Shown here piece after piece: positions 25,259 through 33,809 of a stretch of DNA of 64,000 bases. Every line of letters begins with the position of its first letter. The first letter of the stretch is position 1. Origin of the DNA: UPXZ01 sp964498765 (GTDB lineage Bacteria > Bacteroidota > Bacteroidia > Bacteroidales > Paludibacteraceae); the NCBI GenBank assembly GCA_964498765.1, contig CAZCIU010000001.1, positions 1-64,000 of the forward strand. The letters run 5' to 3'. The translations under genes and the position numbers were made by a program. The notes beneath the pieces were generated by a model. It worked only from the letters and a program-made list of their open reading frames with translations. It was not told the origin of the DNA and did no database searches.

Positions 25259-25972
25259 CTACTTTGGTATCGAATACTTTTTCAATTCGCTTCTGAGTTT
25301 TTTCGCGTTTCCATCGGTCACTTTGTCCATCCACGCCCAAAACTGCGGGCCGTGGTTCATCTCTTTGGTGTGGCAGAGTTCGTGCAAAATTACGTAGTCA
25401 ATTAAATGTTGCGGCAAAATCAGCAGGAAAAGCGAAAGATTAATCGTCTTTTTGTGATTGCAACATCCCCAACGCGTTTTTGATGCTTGGATTTTCACTT
25501 CCGAAAAGGTGAAATTATACTTTTCTGCAAGAAATTGCACTCTGTCGGGAAGTACTCTTTTGGCTTCTTTTCTGAGAAAATAGCTGATACTTTTCCAAAA
25601 ATAAGCTTGCGTATTTGCATCATTTACATCCAGAAAATTCGGATACTCAATACGTAAAACACCCGATTTCAACGATGAAAACAGGTTTTTTCTATCTGCT
25701 TTTGCTACTTCTACACGGAAAGTCAGCGTTTGCAGCGGATTGTTTTCCCGAATGGCGATAGAATTTCTGGCTGCCAGTTTTTGTTTACGAATAAGCTTTT
25801 CCCGAACCGAATTCAGAAATTCCAAGCCGTGTTTCACTGAATATCCACGCGGCAAAATGACTTCCAATCTTCCGGACAAAATTTTTATGCTCAAACGTCT
25901 TGCTCGCAGGCTTCGTTTGAAAACAATTTCGCCCAATTGGCTATCATTAATTTTTGAAATTGGCTCATTCAT
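25259..25972 (-). CDS. YgjP-like (DUF45) metallopeptidase domain protein
   Basis: 237 residues from ATG 25972 (a TTG four codons upstream is less likely). The zinc-binding motif HELCH with a downstream His in the E-M-N-H-G-P-x-F-W-xxM pattern is seen near residue 195-215 (ILHELCHTKEMNHGPQFWAW). This is the M48-like YgjP/DUF45 family, cytoplasmic, of unknown physiological substrate; some members are linked to restriction systems, but none is seen here. The upstream half (about 15-120) is a beta-rich region usual in the family. Confidence 0.85.
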   Translation of the reverse strand: MNEPISKINDSQLGEIVFKRSLRARRLSIKILSGRLEVILPRGYSVKHGLEFLNSVREKLIRKQKLAARNSIAIRENNPLQTLTFRVEVAKADRKNLFSSLKSGVLRIEYPNFLDVNDANTQAYFWKSISYFLRKEAKRVLPDRVQFLAEKYNFTFSEVKIQASKTRWGCCNHKKTINLSLFLLILPQHLIDYVILHELCHTKEMNHGPQFWAWMDKVTDGNAKKLRSELKKYSIPK

Positions 25973-26032
25973 AATTTTCTGCAAAATTACTAAATATTTA
26001 ATTCTAAGATGTCAAAATATTGCTGAAAGAAT

Positions 26033-26040
26033 TAACTTTG
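26033..26040 (+). promoter_or_regulatory. -7 element upstream of tcdA
   Basis: TAACTTTG, matching TAnnTTTG and identical to the element of trpS, 76 bp before the start codon. No convincing -33 element. Confidence 0.45.
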
Positions 26041-26116
26041 CATAGCTGAAGCGAATTGGCCGTTAACCGTTGGTTGACAGCTTTTTGTTTTTTATAGACC
26101 AAAAAATTTTACAAAA

Positions 26117-26848
26117 ATGCAAGACTGGACACAACGTACAGAATTACTTATCGGCAAAGATGGAGTGGAAAAATTGAAGAATTCATCCGTTCTCATCGTG
26201 GGTTTGGGCGGTGTAGGCGGTATGGCGGCGGAGATGATTTGCAGAGCCGGAGTGGGAAGCTTGACGCTGATTGACCGTGATACCGTTTCTGAGAGCAACA
26301 TCAATCGTCAGCTAATTGCGCTCACTTCTACTGTCGGGCAAGCCAAAGCAGAGGTTCTTGCAGCTCGCTTACGTGATATAAATACCGAAGTAAAATTGAA
26401 AGTGATTTTTGATTGGCTGGATGAAAATAATATGCAGCAAATCGTTTCGCCGGATAAATTTGATTACGTAGTGGACTGTATCGATACGCTTTCGCCTAAA
26501 GTGCATTTGCTCAAAACCTGCGTTGAAATGGGAATACACGTAGTTTCGGCAATGGGAGCCGGTGCCAAAATGGATCCTACGAAAGTGAAAATTGACGATA
26601 TTTCCAAAACGAATTACTGTGCATTGGCACGTGCCGTGCGACAAAGATTAGCAAAATTAGGCGTGAAAAATGGCATTCAGGTGGTTTATTCCACAGAAGA
26701 AGCAGAAAAAAGCAGCGTGATTGAAACCGATGAAAAATATAAAAAATCTACCACAGGCACTATATCTTATATGCCGGGACTTTTCGGACTTTTGCTGGCA
26801 TCCATTGTCATAAGAGATTTAAGAAATGTAAAAAAAGGCGGTAATTAA
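26117..26848 (+). CDS. tcdA: tRNA threonylcarbamoyladenosine dehydratase (TcdA, ThiF/E1-like)
   Basis: 243 residues, the ATP-dependent enzyme that makes cyclic t6A at position 37 of tRNAs. Seen: the nucleotide-binding GLGGVGGMAAEMICRAGVG (about 31-49), the motif D-R-D-T-V-S-E-S-N-I-N-R-Q, and Y-V-V-D-C-I-D near 115. Shorter than E. coli TcdA (268) at the C-terminus. Within the ThiF superfamily, TcdA fits best by length and motif; MoeB and ThiF are less likely because the zinc Cys pairs are missing. Confidence 0.9.
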   Translation: MQDWTQRTELLIGKDGVEKLKNSSVLIVGLGGVGGMAAEMICRAGVGSLTLIDRDTVSESNINRQLIALTSTVGQAKAEVLAARLRDINTEVKLKVIFDWLDENNMQQIVSPDKFDYVVDCIDTLSPKVHLLKTCVEMGIHVVSAMGAGAKMDPTKVKIDDISKTNYCALARAVRQRLAKLGVKNGIQVVYSTEEAEKSSVIETDEKYKKSTTGTISYMPGLFGLLLASIVIRDLRNVKKGGN

Positions 26849-26871
26849 ATTTATTTATTTAACTTTACACA

Positions 26872-26900
26872 GTCATTTTAAAATTTATTTCAAAAATGAC
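26872..26900 (+). promoter_or_regulatory. Small hairpin in the lolD leader
   Basis: Perfect 8-bp arms GTCATTTT (26872-26879) and AAAATGAC (26893-26900), 16 nt before the lolD start codon, with a TAACTTTA -7-like element just upstream (near 26860). Function unknown. Confidence 0.4.
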
Positions 26901-26916
26901 TTAGCCGTAAATTTAT

Positions 26917-27570
26917 ATGATAAAAGCACAAAATATTCATAAGTCGTTTGGTGAGCTTGAAGTGCTCAAAGGCGTTGATTTGACCGTTGAAAAGGGAGAA
27001 ATTGTTTCCATCGTAGGGCCAAGCGGCGCCGGGAAAACTACGCTACTTCAGATAATCGGCACGCTGGATAAGCCAAACGCCGGAACTATCGTTGTGGATG
27101 GAGTGGATGTGAGTAAGCTGAGTGCCGACAAACTTTCGATTTTCAGAAATAAACACATCGGTTTTATTTTCCAGTTTCACCAGCTTTTACCCGAATTTAC
27201 TGCACTTGAAAACGTTATTATCCCCGCTTTAATTGCCAAAACAGATACCAAAAAAGCGACCGACCGAGCAAAAGAACTGCTCGATTATCTGCAACTTTCT
27301 GACCGACTTACACACAAGCCATCCGAACTTTCCGGTGGCGAAAAACAGCGTGTGGCGGTGGCAAGAGCACTTATAAACAATCCTTCACTCATTCTTGCCG
27401 ATGAACCTTCGGGAAGTTTGGACAGCCAAAATAAAATAGAACTTCACAAATTACTGTTTGACCTGCGTGAGAAATTCGGTCTTACGGAAGTCATTGTTAC
27501 GCACGATGTGGAGCTTGCCAAACTTTGCGACCGAACGATAGAAATGAAGGATGGGAACATCTTACTTTGA
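26917..27570 (+). CDS. lolD: ABC transporter ATP-binding protein, LolD-type
   Basis: 217 residues. Walker A GPSGAGKTT (about 36-44), Q-loop in FIFQFHQLLPEFTALENV, signature LSGGEKQRVAVARAL, Walker B LILADEPSGSLD, switch His in IVTHD. The size and the F-Q-F-H-Q-L-L-P-E-F-T pattern fit LolD, the ATPase of the lipoprotein-releasing LolCDE complex; the MacB class is a close alternative. No permease gene lies beside it, which is common for lolD in this phylum. fucI starts 44 bp downstream, so read-through is possible. Confidence 0.85.
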   Translation: MIKAQNIHKSFGELEVLKGVDLTVEKGEIVSIVGPSGAGKTTLLQIIGTLDKPNAGTIVVDGVDVSKLSADKLSIFRNKHIGFIFQFHQLLPEFTALENVIIPALIAKTDTKKATDRAKELLDYLQLSDRLTHKPSELSGGEKQRVAVARALINNPSLILADEPSGSLDSQNKIELHKLLFDLREKFGLTEVIVTHDVELAKLCDRTIEMKDGNILL

Positions 27571-27614
27571 CTAAAACAAAATTATTCTATAAATCTTTTT
27601 ACTTTAAAAAATCT

Positions 27615-29387
27615 ATGAAAAAGTACCCAAAAATTGGAATTCGTCCCGTAATCGACGGACGTCAAGGCGGCGTAAGAGAAAGCCTTGAGGAAAAAACAAT
27701 GAATTTGGCAAAAGCGGTTGCCGATCTTATCAGCAAAAATCTGAAAAATGGCGATGGAAGTCCGGTTGAGTGTGTGATTTCAGATACTACCATCGGTCGT
27801 GTGGGCGAAACTGCTGCTTGTGCAGAAAAATTTGAGCGTGAAGGAGTTGGCTCTACAATTACCGTAACCTCTTGCTGGTGCTACGGTTCAGAAACAATGG
27901 ATATGAACCCGCATTACCCAAAAGCCGTTTGGGGTTTCAACGGAACTGAGCGTCCGGGAGCAGTTTATTTGGCAGCTGTTTTGGCAGCACACGCACAAAA
28001 AGGTCTTCCTGCATTCGGCATTTACGGTCGTGATGTACAGGATTTGAGCGATAATTCCATTCCGGAAGATGTGGCTGAAAAAATCCTGCGTTTTGCACGT
28101 GCAGCTCAAGCTGTAGCTACTATGCGTGGCAAATCTTACCTTTCAATCGGTAATGTTTCTATGGGAATTGCCGGCTCGTATGCCGATCACAGTTTCTTCC
28201 AAAAATACCTGGGCATTCGCAACGAGCAAGTAGAATCCGTTGAAATTCTTCGCCGTATGGAAGAAGGAATTTATGACCGAGATGAATTTGCTAAAGCAAT
28301 GGCTTGGACAGAAAAATATTGCAAAGTTAACGAAGGCACCGACTTCAACCGCGAAGAAAAACAAAAAGACCGTGCAGGAAAAGATGCTGATTGGGAATTT
28401 GTAGTAAAAATGACTTTGATTATCCGCGACTTGATGACCGGAAATCAGAAACTGAAAGAACTTGGTTTCAAAGAAGAAGCAATTGGTCACAATGCTTTAC
28501 TTGGTGGTTTCCAAGGTCAGCGTCAGTGGACAGACTTCAAACCAAACGGCGACTTCAGCGAAACAATTTTGAACTCATCTTTCGACTGGAACGGCATCAG
28601 AGAAGCATTCGTTTTCGCTACAGAAAATGATACTTTGAATGGCGCTTCAATGCTTTTCGGTCACTTATTAACCAATACTTCTCAAATTTTCTCAGATGTA
28701 CGTACATTCTGGAGCCCTGCAGCCGTAAAACGCGTAACCGGAAAAGAACTTACCGGACTTGCCAAAAACGGAATTATTCACTTGATTAACTCTGGTGCAA
28801 CAACATTGGATGGAACCGGACGTCAGGAAAAAGACGGAAAACCGGCCATGAAACCATTCTGGGAAATTAACGAAAAAGAAGTGGAAGACTGCTTGGCAGC
28901 AACTACCTGGGCACCTGCAAACCGCGATTATTTCCGCGGCGGCGGTTATTCTTCCAATTTCCTTTCAAAAGGTGGAATGCCTGTAACAATGACACGTTTG
29001 AACTTGGTGGACGGTCTTGGTCCGGTTCTTCAGATTGCTGAAGGTTGGACTTGCGATATTGATCCGGAAATCCACGAAACATTAAACGAGCGTACCGATA
29101 AAACTTGGCCTACAACTTGGTTTACGCCACGTTTGGATGAAACCAAAATCCCATTCAAAGACGTATATTCTGTAATGAATTACTGGGGTGCCAATCACGG
29201 AGCAATCAGCTACGGACACATTGGTCAGGATTTGATAACGTTGGCTTCTATTCTGCGTATTCCGGTTTCTATGCACAATGTGGAAGAAGATAAAATCTTC
29301 CGTCCGGCAGCTTGGAACGCATTTGGAATGGACAAAGAAGGTGCTGACTATCGTGCATGCAAAAACTTTGGTCCTATTTACAAATAA
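27615..29387 (+). CDS. fucI: L-fucose isomerase
   Basis: 590 residues from ATG 27615 (MKKYPKIGIRPVID); an open stretch upstream only overlaps the end of lolD. It converts L-fucose to L-fuculose with a divalent metal. The sequence follows the E. coli enzyme closely: FSETILNSSFDWNG, FVFATENDTLNGASMLFGH, FRGGGYSS and VSMHNVEEDKIFRP, containing the equivalents of the metal ligands Glu, Asp and His. Length equals the usual 591. It is followed by a terminator (29396-29433), then fucU and fucP. Confidence 0.97.
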   Translation: MKKYPKIGIRPVIDGRQGGVRESLEEKTMNLAKAVADLISKNLKNGDGSPVECVISDTTIGRVGETAACAEKFEREGVGSTITVTSCWCYGSETMDMNPHYPKAVWGFNGTERPGAVYLAAVLAAHAQKGLPAFGIYGRDVQDLSDNSIPEDVAEKILRFARAAQAVATMRGKSYLSIGNVSMGIAGSYADHSFFQKYLGIRNEQVESVEILRRMEEGIYDRDEFAKAMAWTEKYCKVNEGTDFNREEKQKDRAGKDADWEFVVKMTLIIRDLMTGNQKLKELGFKEEAIGHNALLGGFQGQRQWTDFKPNGDFSETILNSSFDWNGIREAFVFATENDTLNGASMLFGHLLTNTSQIFSDVRTFWSPAAVKRVTGKELTGLAKNGIIHLINSGATTLDGTGRQEKDGKPAMKPFWEINEKEVEDCLAATTWAPANRDYFRGGGYSSNFLSKGGMPVTMTRLNLVDGLGPVLQIAEGWTCDIDPEIHETLNERTDKTWPTTWFTPRLDETKIPFKDVYSVMNYWGANHGAISYGHIGQDLITLASILRIPVSMHNVEEDKIFRPAAWNAFGMDKEGADYRACKNFGPIYK

Positions 29388-29395
29388 TGATCTCG

Positions 29396-29433
29396 AAAGA
29401 CAAAAAGCGGAGCAATTCCGTTTTTTGTCTTTT
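29396..29433 (+). terminator. Terminator between fucI and fucU
   Basis: Hairpin with arms AAAGACAAAAAGCGGA (from 29396) and TTCCGTTTTTTGTCTTTT (29416-29433) with a few mismatches, rich in T on the 3' side. It may make fucI and fucU/fucP separate or graded transcripts. Confidence 0.7.
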
Positions 29434-29484
29434 CGTTTTTTATATCTACTTAATCAATTTCTTTAATTCAAAATTCCAATAATT

Positions 29485-29910
29485 ATGCTAAAGAATATTC
29501 CTAAAATTCTTTCTCCACAATTAGTGAAAACGCTGATGGAGATGGGACATGGAGATGAGATTGTAATAGCAGATGCTAATTTCCCGAGCTGCACCATTTC
29601 CAATAATGTAGTGCGAGCCGATGGACTTTCCGGAACCGAACTTCTGGAAGCGATCCTGCAACTTTTCCCGTTGGACACTTACGTGGAAAATCAAGTTTTC
29701 TTGATGGAAGTAGTTCCGGGCGATCATTACAAACCTGAAATTTGGGATAAATACAAAGCTATTTTGAAAAATTCCGGCGAGCAACACAACATTCGTTTTA
29801 TCGAACGATTTGCATTCTACGACAGAGCAAAGGAATCTTTCGCAGTAATTGCTACCGGAGAAGAAGCCTTGTATGCTAATATTATTCTCAAAAAAGGAGT
29901 TGTAAAATAA
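29485..29910 (+). CDS. fucU: L-fucose mutarotase
   Basis: 141 residues of the RbsD/FucU family. It interconverts the alpha and beta anomers of L-fucose so the isomerase receives its preferred form. Seen: the N-terminal M-G-H-G-D-E-I-V-I-A-D-A-N-F-P with the catalytic His, and ERFAFYDRAKESFAVIATGE near residues 107-126. Normal length for FucU (about 140). 97 bp after fucI, 108 bp before fucP. Confidence 0.95.
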   Translation: MLKNIPKILSPQLVKTLMEMGHGDEIVIADANFPSCTISNNVVRADGLSGTELLEAILQLFPLDTYVENQVFLMEVVPGDHYKPEIWDKYKAILKNSGEQHNIRFIERFAFYDRAKESFAVIATGEEALYANIILKKGVVK

Positions 29911-30018
29911 AGTCAGATTTTTATTTGATTTCATAAATAAATCCCGGAAGATTTTTCGGGAAATTAAGTTGATGCTGAAATTCAGAATACCAAATTCATA
30001 CCTCAAACACACACTAAA

Positions 30019-31326
30019 ATGGAAAAAACTATTGCTTCAACGAAGGCGAAAGTAGTTGAAAGAAAGTACCTGTTTCCCTTTATTTTAATCACCAGTTTAT
30101 TTGCGCTCTGGGGATTTGCCAATGACATCACAAATCCGATGGTTGCGGCATTTCAGACTATTATGGAAATTCCCGTAGCCGAAGCGGCTTTGGTGCAGTT
30201 TGCATTCTACGGCGGTTATAGTACAATGGCCATTCCGGCTGCATTATTTATCAGAAAATACAGTTATAAAAAAGGAATTTTGCTTGGTTTGTTGCTTTAT
30301 GCTGTTGGAGCATTGCTATTTTGGCCTGCTGCAAACTTCGAAATGTTCTCATTTTTCCTTATTTCATTGTACATTCTGACCTTTGGTTTGGCGTTTCTTG
30401 AAACTACCGCTAATCCATATATCCTCTCGATGGGCGATCCTGAAACAGCTACCCGACGCCTGAATCTGGCACAATCATTCAATCCGATGGGGTCGCTTCT
30501 GGGCATGTTTGTAGCATCCAACTATGTGCTCACTTCGCTCCATTCAGAAGCACGCGACGGTGCCGGAAATCTGATATTCAACACATTGAGTGTGGCTGAA
30601 AAGGCAGTTATCCGTACACACGATTTGGCTACTATCCGAAATCCTTACGTAACTCTCGGCTTAGTGGTGCTGCTGATGTTTGTGATTATTGCTGTTGCAA
30701 AAATGCCTAGAACTCAGCTTGAAGACAAATACAATGACAATGCACGTGATTCAGCCAGACGCCTTATCCGCATTCCAAAATACCGGGAAGGTGTTGTGGC
30801 TCAGCTATTCTACGTAGCAGCACAGATCATGTGCTGGACTTTTATCATCCAATATGCCGAAAATATCGGAATTCCGAAAGCTGTTGGGCAGCGTTATAAT
30901 ATTCTGGCAATGTCCATTTTCCTTTCCAGCCGGTTTATCAGTACATATTTGATGAAATACTTCAAATCGAGCCTTATGCTTACCGTTTTTGCTGTTGGAG
31001 CTATGATTACCACTGCCGGAGTAATCTTTATTGGAGGAATGCCGGGACTTTATTGCTTGGTTGCCACATCCGCATTTATGTCGCTGATGTTCCCTACTAT
31101 TTACGGAATTGCACTTCACGGATTAGGTAGTGATGCTACTTTGGGAGCTGCCGGATTGGTAATGGCTATTGTGGGTGGAGCATTGATGCCACCTATTCAA
31201 GGAGCAATTATCGATATGGGACAAGTAGCTTGGTTGCCTGCAGTAAATGCATCGTTTATTTTACCGTTTATCTGTTTTGCAGTAATATTTTGGTACGGCA
31301 GACGAGCGTTGAAGAGAAATTATTAA
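30019..31326 (+). CDS. fucP: L-fucose:H+ symporter, major facilitator family
   Basis: 435 residues, 12 predicted membrane helices. Similar to E. coli FucP: an Asp in LWGFANDITNPM (helix 1) and a Glu in FLETTANPYIL (helix 4), the two acidic residues important for proton coupling. It imports fucose across the inner membrane. In this phylum the same family also takes glucose or galactose, but the neighbours make fucose the best call. Last gene before a bidirectional terminator. Confidence 0.93.
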   Translation: MEKTIASTKAKVVERKYLFPFILITSLFALWGFANDITNPMVAAFQTIMEIPVAEAALVQFAFYGGYSTMAIPAALFIRKYSYKKGILLGLLLYAVGALLFWPAANFEMFSFFLISLYILTFGLAFLETTANPYILSMGDPETATRRLNLAQSFNPMGSLLGMFVASNYVLTSLHSEARDGAGNLIFNTLSVAEKAVIRTHDLATIRNPYVTLGLVVLLMFVIIAVAKMPRTQLEDKYNDNARDSARRLIRIPKYREGVVAQLFYVAAQIMCWTFIIQYAENIGIPKAVGQRYNILAMSIFLSSRFISTYLMKYFKSSLMLTVFAVGAMITTAGVIFIGGMPGLYCLVATSAFMSLMFPTIYGIALHGLGSDATLGAAGLVMAIVGGALMPPIQGAIIDMGQVAWLPAVNASFILPFICFAVIFWYGRRALKRNY

Positions 31327-31350
31327 TAAAAATTTTAGCTATAAAAGAAA

Positions 31351-31382
31351 TAGAGACGTTGTTGGAGCGTCTCTATTTTTTG
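31351..31382. terminator. Bidirectional terminator between fucP and tRNA-Arg
   Basis: Arms TAGAGACG (31351-31358) and CGTCTCTA (31368-31375), T-run to the right and T-rich sequence to the left on the minus strand. It serves fucP on the plus strand and the tRNA on the minus strand. Confidence 0.8.
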
Positions 31383-31390
31383 TATTTTTG

Positions 31391-31462
31391 TACCCCCGCC
31401 GGGAATCGAACCCGGATCAACAGTTTAGGAAACTGCGATTCTATCCATTGAACTACAGGGGC
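31391..31462 (-). tRNA. tRNA-Arg (anticodon CCT)
   Basis: A full cloverleaf on the minus strand: acceptor GCCCCTG with CGGGGGT, D-arm GTTC/GAAT, anticodon stem GCAGT/ACTGT with loop TTCCTAA (anticodon CCT, reads AGG), T-arm CCGGG/CCCGG with loop TTCGATT, discriminator A. 72 nt; CCA is not encoded. Confidence 0.95.
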
Positions 31463-31528
31463 AATGTGAAAGTGCAAAATTACATTTTTTATCCGAAAAA
31501 TGAAAGCTAAAAGGACAAAAGAGAATTT

Positions 31529-32170
31529 ATGAGCAAGAAAAAGAAGTTTTACGTTGTTTGGGATGGTGTGGAGCCGGGAGTGTACGATGACTGGAAAACC
31601 TGCGAACGACAGATTAAGGGCTTTGAAGGGGCGAAGTATAAGTCGTTTGATTCGCTGGAAGAAGCGAACAAAGCTTACCAATCACCGTGGTATTCGTATA
31701 TTGGTAAAAATGCTGAAAAAGCCAAAGCACCGAAAGATTACAGACAGCTTCCTAAATCAGAACAACCGATTTTAACAAGTATTGCTGTGGATGCGGCGTG
31801 CAGTGGAAATCCGGGCTTGATGGAATATCAAGGTGTGGATGTGAAAACCGGATTTCAGATTTTTCATATTGGGCCGTTGGAACAAGGCACGAACAATATC
31901 GGAGAATTTTTGGCAATTGTTCACGCGGTGGCTTCTTTTTACAAAACAAATCCAACTCTGCCGATTTATTCGGATAGTAAAACGGCCATTTCCTGGGTGA
32001 AAAACAAAAAAGCAAAAACCAAATTAGAGCCAAACGAAAAAAATACCGCCATTTTCGACCTTATTCAACGAGCCGAACGATGGTTGCACAACAACTCATT
32101 TACCAATCCAATCCTGAAATGGGACACCGAAAAATGGGGTGAAATTCCGGCGGATTTTGGAAGGAAGTAA
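31529..32170 (+). CDS. Ribonuclease H with N-terminal viroplasmin domain
   Basis: 213 residues. Residues 3-50 are a caulimovirus viroplasmin/RNase HI hybrid-binding domain (KKFYVVWDGVEPGVYDDWKT); residues 85-210 are the RNase H fold with the acidic catalytic residues in SIAVDAACSGNPG, NNIGEFLAIVHAV, PIYSDSKTAISWV and the last Asp in GEIPADFGRK. It degrades RNA of RNA-DNA hybrids. It ends 14 bp before the convergent flippase gene with no hairpin between. Confidence 0.93.
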   Translation: MSKKKKFYVVWDGVEPGVYDDWKTCERQIKGFEGAKYKSFDSLEEANKAYQSPWYSYIGKNAEKAKAPKDYRQLPKSEQPILTSIAVDAACSGNPGLMEYQGVDVKTGFQIFHIGPLEQGTNNIGEFLAIVHAVASFYKTNPTLPIYSDSKTAISWVKNKKAKTKLEPNEKNTAIFDLIQRAERWLHNNSFTNPILKWDTEKWGEIPADFGRK

Positions 32171-32184
32171 AGTCTGAGTATCGC

Positions 32185-33666
32185 TTACTTAGACTTTTTC
32201 TTTATAAACGGCAATTCGCTTAATGGTAAGTCTTTTTTCACCACTACCACCATATAAATTCCCAAAAGTACCGTTTTCAACGCTATATTCAGTACCACGT
32301 AAGGCGTATTTATCAGCAGGCTGATGCCGAAAAGTGCCAATGCCAGCAGAATGTAAAATCCGATTTTTTTTAGATTATAATTGATAGGCATAAATTTTTG
32401 CCCAAAGAAGTAGGACAAAATCATAATCACGAAAAATCCGGCAAACGACGACCAAACCGATGCCCAATAGCTGTATTTCGGCACGAAAAGAATATTTCCT
32501 AGCAAAATAACGACCGTCCCGATAAATGAAAACCAAGCGCCGTAGTGATTTTTGTCGGTGAGTTTATACCAAATTGAAAGGTTAAAAAATATCCCTTGAA
32601 AAATATACGAAAAGAGAATAATCGGCAGTATCCCCAGTCCAATCCAGTATTTCGGCGCGATAAAATGCTTGATAATATCCATGTACATTACCACGGAAAG
32701 GAAAATCAAAAGCGCAAAAATCACGTAATATTTCATCGCCATCGAGTAGGCTGTTTTGCTGTCGGCGTCTTTATTTTTGGCAAATACAAACGGCTCGTAA
32801 GCATAGCGAAATGCCTGTGTGAACATCATTATCACCATTGCGATTTTTCCCACGGCACCGTAAATTCCTAACTGTTGCAATGCGTCGGTTCGCAAGAATT
32901 TGAACAGGATTTTATCTAAATTTTGATTGGCAATTCCGGCAATTCCCAAGAAAAGCAAGGGAAGCGAATATTTGAGGATTTGTTTGAGCAGTTTGCCGTC
33001 AAATTCAAATTTCGCCTGAATGATAAACGGTAATAAAAACAGCGTCTGAATGGCTGTGGCAATAAAATTGGATATAAAAATATAACCCACGCCGTAATCG
33101 GGATTGTAAAACCACGAAATGGTGTCGGGTGCCACTTCCATCAGCCAAGGACAAGCAATAAGGAAAAACAGATTGAAAGCGATGTTCAAGCCGATGTAGA
33201 GCAGTTTTAACCCGGCAAATGCAATCGGGCGTTTCTGAAAACGCAAGTATGCAAACGGAATAGATGCAAACGCGTCCATCGCCACGATTACGCCAAGCAT
33301 CCAAATAAATTCCGATTGATTTTGGTAACCCAGAAAATTGGCAATCTGTTGGTGAAATAGTACGATGAGAGCAACGAAAATCAGCGATGACCCACCGATA
33401 GAAATCATTGTATTCCCGTAGATTTTTCGGTAGTTCTGCGGGTCTTTGTTGGCAAAACGGAAAAATCCTGTTTCCATTCCGTAGGTAAGAATGACGAGCA
33501 GAAGTGCCGTCCATGCGAAAAGATTGGTCACGATGCCGTAATCCGATATTTCAGCAAGTTTATATGTATATAGAGGCACCAGAAGCCAGTTCAGGAACTT
33601 CCCGACGATACTGCTCACTCCGTAAATGGCGGTGTCTTTCGCCAATGATTTCATTTCTTTTGCCAT
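32185..33666 (-). CDS. Polysaccharide flippase (Wzx/MATE-like, MOP superfamily)
   Basis: 493 residues with about 14 hydrophobic helices. The start SLAKDTAIYGVSSIVGKFLN and the pattern P-L-Y-T-Y-K-L fit the polysaccharide biosynthesis/Wzx family, which moves lipid-linked glycans across the inner membrane. No glycosyltransferases lie nearby, so this is an orphan member; members next to ruvB or near dut occur in the phylum. It has no clear promoter in the 143-bp gap upstream, which holds a C/G-tract element and an octamer word. Confidence 0.85.
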   Translation of the reverse strand: MAKEMKSLAKDTAIYGVSSIVGKFLNWLLVPLYTYKLAEISDYGIVTNLFAWTALLLVILTYGMETGFFRFANKDPQNYRKIYGNTMISIGGSSLIFVALIVLFHQQIANFLGYQNQSEFIWMLGVIVAMDAFASIPFAYLRFQKRPIAFAGLKLLYIGLNIAFNLFFLIACPWLMEVAPDTISWFYNPDYGVGYIFISNFIATAIQTLFLLPFIIQAKFEFDGKLLKQILKYSLPLLFLGIAGIANQNLDKILFKFLRTDALQQLGIYGAVGKIAMVIMMFTQAFRYAYEPFVFAKNKDADSKTAYSMAMKYYVIFALLIFLSVVMYMDIIKHFIAPKYWIGLGILPIILFSYIFQGIFFNLSIWYKLTDKNHYGAWFSFIGTVVILLGNILFVPKYSYWASVWSSFAGFFVIMILSYFFGQKFMPINYNLKKIGFYILLALALFGISLLINTPYVVLNIALKTVLLGIYMVVVVKKDLPLSELPFIKKKSK

Positions 33667-33679
33667 AAAGAATAGTATG

Positions 33680-33708
33680 CCAATTTGTTAATGTGTCAAT
33701 GTGCCATT
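33680..33708. repeat. Degenerate 8-nt-period word
   Basis: AATTTGTT, AATGTGTC, AATGTGCC in tandem in the leader of the flippase gene. Next to it, at about 33740-33760, lies a hairpin GACAGACA-AGAA-TGTCTGTC. Confidence 0.5.
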
Positions 33709-33778
33709 TCGCGTGCTATGTTTTGAATTTTCCAATTCGACAGACAAGAATGTCTGTCTTCCTGAAAGTGTACGAAAA

Positions 33779-33809
33779 GTCTCCCCTTTGGGGAGATTTA
33801 GAGGGGCTT
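33779..33809 (-). repeat. C/G-tract hairpin element, stop-codon type (copy 4)
   Basis: Plus strand reads TCTCCCCTTTGGGGAGA followed by TTTAGAGGGGCTTT. In the ruvB mRNA it reads C-tract, C-tract, G-tract and begins right after the ruvB stop codon (33810-33812). No inverted mate is seen near the flippase start. Confidence 0.7.

Noticed and set aside
25259..25972. YgjP-like protein as part of a restriction or defence island
   Set aside because: No methylase, endonuclease or other defence gene lies near; neighbours are housekeeping genes.
33740..33760. Hairpin GACAGACA-AGAA-TGTCTGTC as terminator of ruvB
   Set aside because: There is no T-run after it on the minus strand; it is left as an unexplained palindrome in the flippase leader.
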